Assembly: GCA_956465555.1 (NCBI GenBank)
Contig: OY101126.1
Coordinates: 290,501 to 354,500 of the forward strand
Length of the DNA stretch: 64,000 bases
Source of the DNA: Nitzschia sp. pyKryTriq1
Taxonomy: Eukaryota; Bacillariophyta; Bacillariophyceae; Bacillariales; Bacillariaceae
Reading direction: 5' to 3'
Part shown: positions 62,337 through 64,000 of the stretch, piece after piece
Layout of the letters: each line of letters begins with the position of its first letter
How positions within the stretch are numbered: position 1 is the first letter of the stretch
The notes under the pieces: generated by a model
The model's input: only the letters and a program-made list of their open reading frames with translations
What the model was told of the DNA's origin: nothing
Database searches by the model: none
Translations under genes and position numbers: made by a program

Positions 62337-62546
62337 TCTGGACGTTTGCGACGTCTTGGACACGTCTTGAATGTGTCTGATAGACGTCTTGGACGTTATG
62401 GAACGTTATGGAACGTTTTGGAACGTTCGTGGACGTTTCGGACGTTTCGGACGTTCTTTGTCCGATCGGCGACGTTTTGCCGAGTATCCCAGCAAAAAAG
62501 AAACAAAGGAACACATAATAACACGGGCAGCGATAAAACACTTACG

Positions 62547-64000
62547 ATGAAGCTTCTTTCGGTACTGTTGCTTTGCTTCCGCCTCCTGCGGGGATGTTCG
62601 GGAGAAGTTGTGTTAAGCGAAAAGGTGATGAAATTGGCACTGACGAGCGCCGAACTCTCAAGCTTGGCGTACGAAGAGGATCCTCCTGCTCCTGGCAACG
62701 TCTCCCACTTTGGATTTTTCGATGAAGGTACAGAGAACTATCAGTTCATGGCGAGTGAATGAGTTCCGAAAGAACTGCTAATTTTGAGTTTCTTACACCA
62801 TTTATGTCTTGTGTGTGTGTTGTGTGCTGCATCAGAGCCGGACCAGGCGCTTGTAGCCGAACTTGATGGCTACTGCTTCGCTGCGTTTCGAGGCACGACG
62901 ATGACATGGGTTGATTGGTCCCAGAATTTTGAGCTCGGTAAGGAAGAAATCTGCCGAGAAGAACTGCTGGGTCCCACAACATGCTGCACGACCCGTTCCG
63001 GATTCTACAAAGCATATTACACGAAATATCAAAAAGAACTAGAAGAAGCAGTGCGCAAGTGTGCCAAGAATTGCGAAAATCCAGCCGAGTGCGTTGTGTT
63101 TACGGGTCACAGTCAGGGAGGCGCCATTGCTGCAGTAGCAGGCTTGACAATGTCCGACTTGAATCCGTACGTGATTACATTCGGTCAACCAGCAACGATT
63201 GATGCGCCTTGCCCTCTACTCAGTTCCGAGCGCTGGTTTCGATTTGTCAACACCAAAGCGAGCGATGTGGGGGTGGCCTATGATCCCGTTCCATTTGTAC
63301 CGGGTCTCGGGGCAGGCTTCTTTGGACATATGATCATTCTAGGCGAGGATCCCTCTGGGGTGGCATGGATCGGTCTGGATGCTAATGACGTCTTTGGTCC
63401 CTTGAATATTAAAGGATTCGAGGCTCACAGCATGCATGCTTTGGGAGTTCCTTATCCCGGCTATTGGGATCGTATCCATGCACTGGTGAGTAATGCTACG
63501 TCCTTTCCTATTCGTGCCAATGGGTTTGCGGACAACTCCCTTTGTAGCGAAGGACGAGAATGTATGTCCGGACAGTGCGGGCGCGAAGTCACCTTTGCCT
63601 ATTCTCGTTGCATTGGATCCGAGTGTACCGTCGACCACGATTGCGAAACTGGCCGTTGCGATAGCGGAGCATGTCTACCAAAGCTAGGGTCCTGCATGGA
63701 ATGTAATGAGGACTCGGATTGTGCTGGTGCCCGATGTGTCGGTTTCAGGTGCTCCAACGATAATGGACTGATGGACGACAACTGCAAATGCCATTGGGAC
63801 GAAGATTGTCAAAGCGGCCGTTGCGAACTCATTGAAACTGGCGAATGCGAGGCTCAGTTGCCAGTCGGAGCTTCCTGTAACGAAGATTCTGACTGCAAAA
63901 GTGGTTATTGTAGCTGGAGGTTCGCTTGTGAAGCCAAAAAGGCAGTGGGTACAAGCTGCTATTTTTCTTCCGAGTGCGAGTCTGGCTCTTGCAGCTGGTT
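62547..64000 (+). CDS. Secreted class 3 (Lipase_3) lipase with Cys-rich repeats, partial
   Basis: Runs off the window end. Exon 1 62547-62727 (signal peptide KLLSVLLLCFRLLRGCSG). A 108-nt intron ends ATCAG at 62835, and exon 2 starts 62836. The frame then stays open to 64000. The nucleophile elbow VVFTGHSQGGAIAA contains GHSQG, and AFRGTTMTWVDW supplies the oxyanion-side strand. Asp is in PVPFVPG-adjacent sequence, and the His candidate lies in EAHSMHALG. After about 63550 come repeated C-x-x-D-x-DC-x-S/T-G-x-C modules (for example CNEDSDCKSGYC, CETGRC). The donor might instead lie near 62756 (GCGA|GTGAAT), changing a few residues only. Probable triacylglycerol or phospholipid hydrolase of the secretory pathway. 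Confidence 0.85.

Larger units (their letters stand above)
60359..62546. other. Intergenic region with 10-bp minisatellite arrays
   Basis: This 2.2-kb stretch holds two arrays of a 10-bp unit (listed separately), a GACGTC inverted repeat at 61167-61193 and GTAC/ACCGGT steps near 60858-60905 and 61885-61898. No gene recognised. The 363-nt frame that runs through the second array into the lipase start is a repeat artefact in my reading. Confidence 0.6.

Noticed and set aside
62184-62762. A 192-codon open frame running through the second minisatellite in frame with the lipase signal peptide
   Set aside because: The repeat gives a 10-residue periodic peptide simply because 30 bp is three units. 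The clean signal peptide starting at 62547 and the GT-AG intron at 62728 identify the lipase start.

Overview
This window is nuclear DNA from a photosynthetic stramenopile, almost certainly a diatom. Four things point that way. (1) Introns are short (80-146 nt) GT-AG introns. (2) Two predicted proteins (the TrpD-like and thioredoxin-like ones) have a signal peptide ending in an 'AF' junction, the diatom plastid-targeting signature. (3) Families typical of diatoms are present: the 'DILLGRG' domain, Pro/Ser-rich surface proteins, RGLE-motif proteins, and Cys-rich modules on secreted enzymes. (4) Genes are compact, on both strands, with no operons. The standard code fits throughout. I place 28 protein-coding loci; exon junctions were worked out by hand from splice sites and reading-frame continuity.

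Layout. 0-10 kb: an SR-rich protein with an in-frame TGA near its end, a small conserved-looking protein, plastid TrpD, an RGLE-family protein, a membrane protein and a plastid-type thioredoxin-like protein. 10-25 kb: serine carboxypeptidase (three exons), two coiled-coil proteins that look like diverged tandem copies, a PC-esterase/TBL-like protein, an ENT-type transporter, a long receptor-like membrane protein whose PDZ tail is reached only through a hidden intron, a degraded reverse-transcriptase-like fragment and a small frameshifted membrane protein. 25-35 kb: a DUG3-like glutamine amidotransferase, a tandem pair of multidomain globins (two and three globin domains), and a DOMON-cytochrome b561 protein. 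35-50 kb: a HECT ubiquitin ligase with N-terminal repeats, two DILLGRG-domain proteins (one degenerate), a secreted/GPI-like protein, a second RGLE protein, and a GH16 glucanase with three Cys-rich modules. 51-64 kb: a kinase carrying two cyclic-nucleotide domains and EF-hands, an [FeFe]-hydrogenase fused to a complete flavodoxin/FAD/NADPH reductase, a cupin protein, a 10-bp minisatellite in two arrays, and a class 3 lipase running off the window.

The most striking locus is the hydrogenase-reductase fusion (54347-58328). All H-cluster motifs are intact, so the single polypeptide could in principle couple NADPH to H2. It has no visible organelle-targeting presequence, and it lacks two ligands of the usual His-Cys3 accessory cluster. 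The globin cluster and the dual Ca2+/cyclic-nucleotide kinase nearby are also of interest for redox, gas and second-messenger biology, but no functional link between these neighbours can be shown from sequence. Intergenic DNA is unusually rich in GTAC/ACCGGT/GGTACC palindromes and CTAGTAG tracts. Perfect TGACGTCA elements lie upstream of a few genes.
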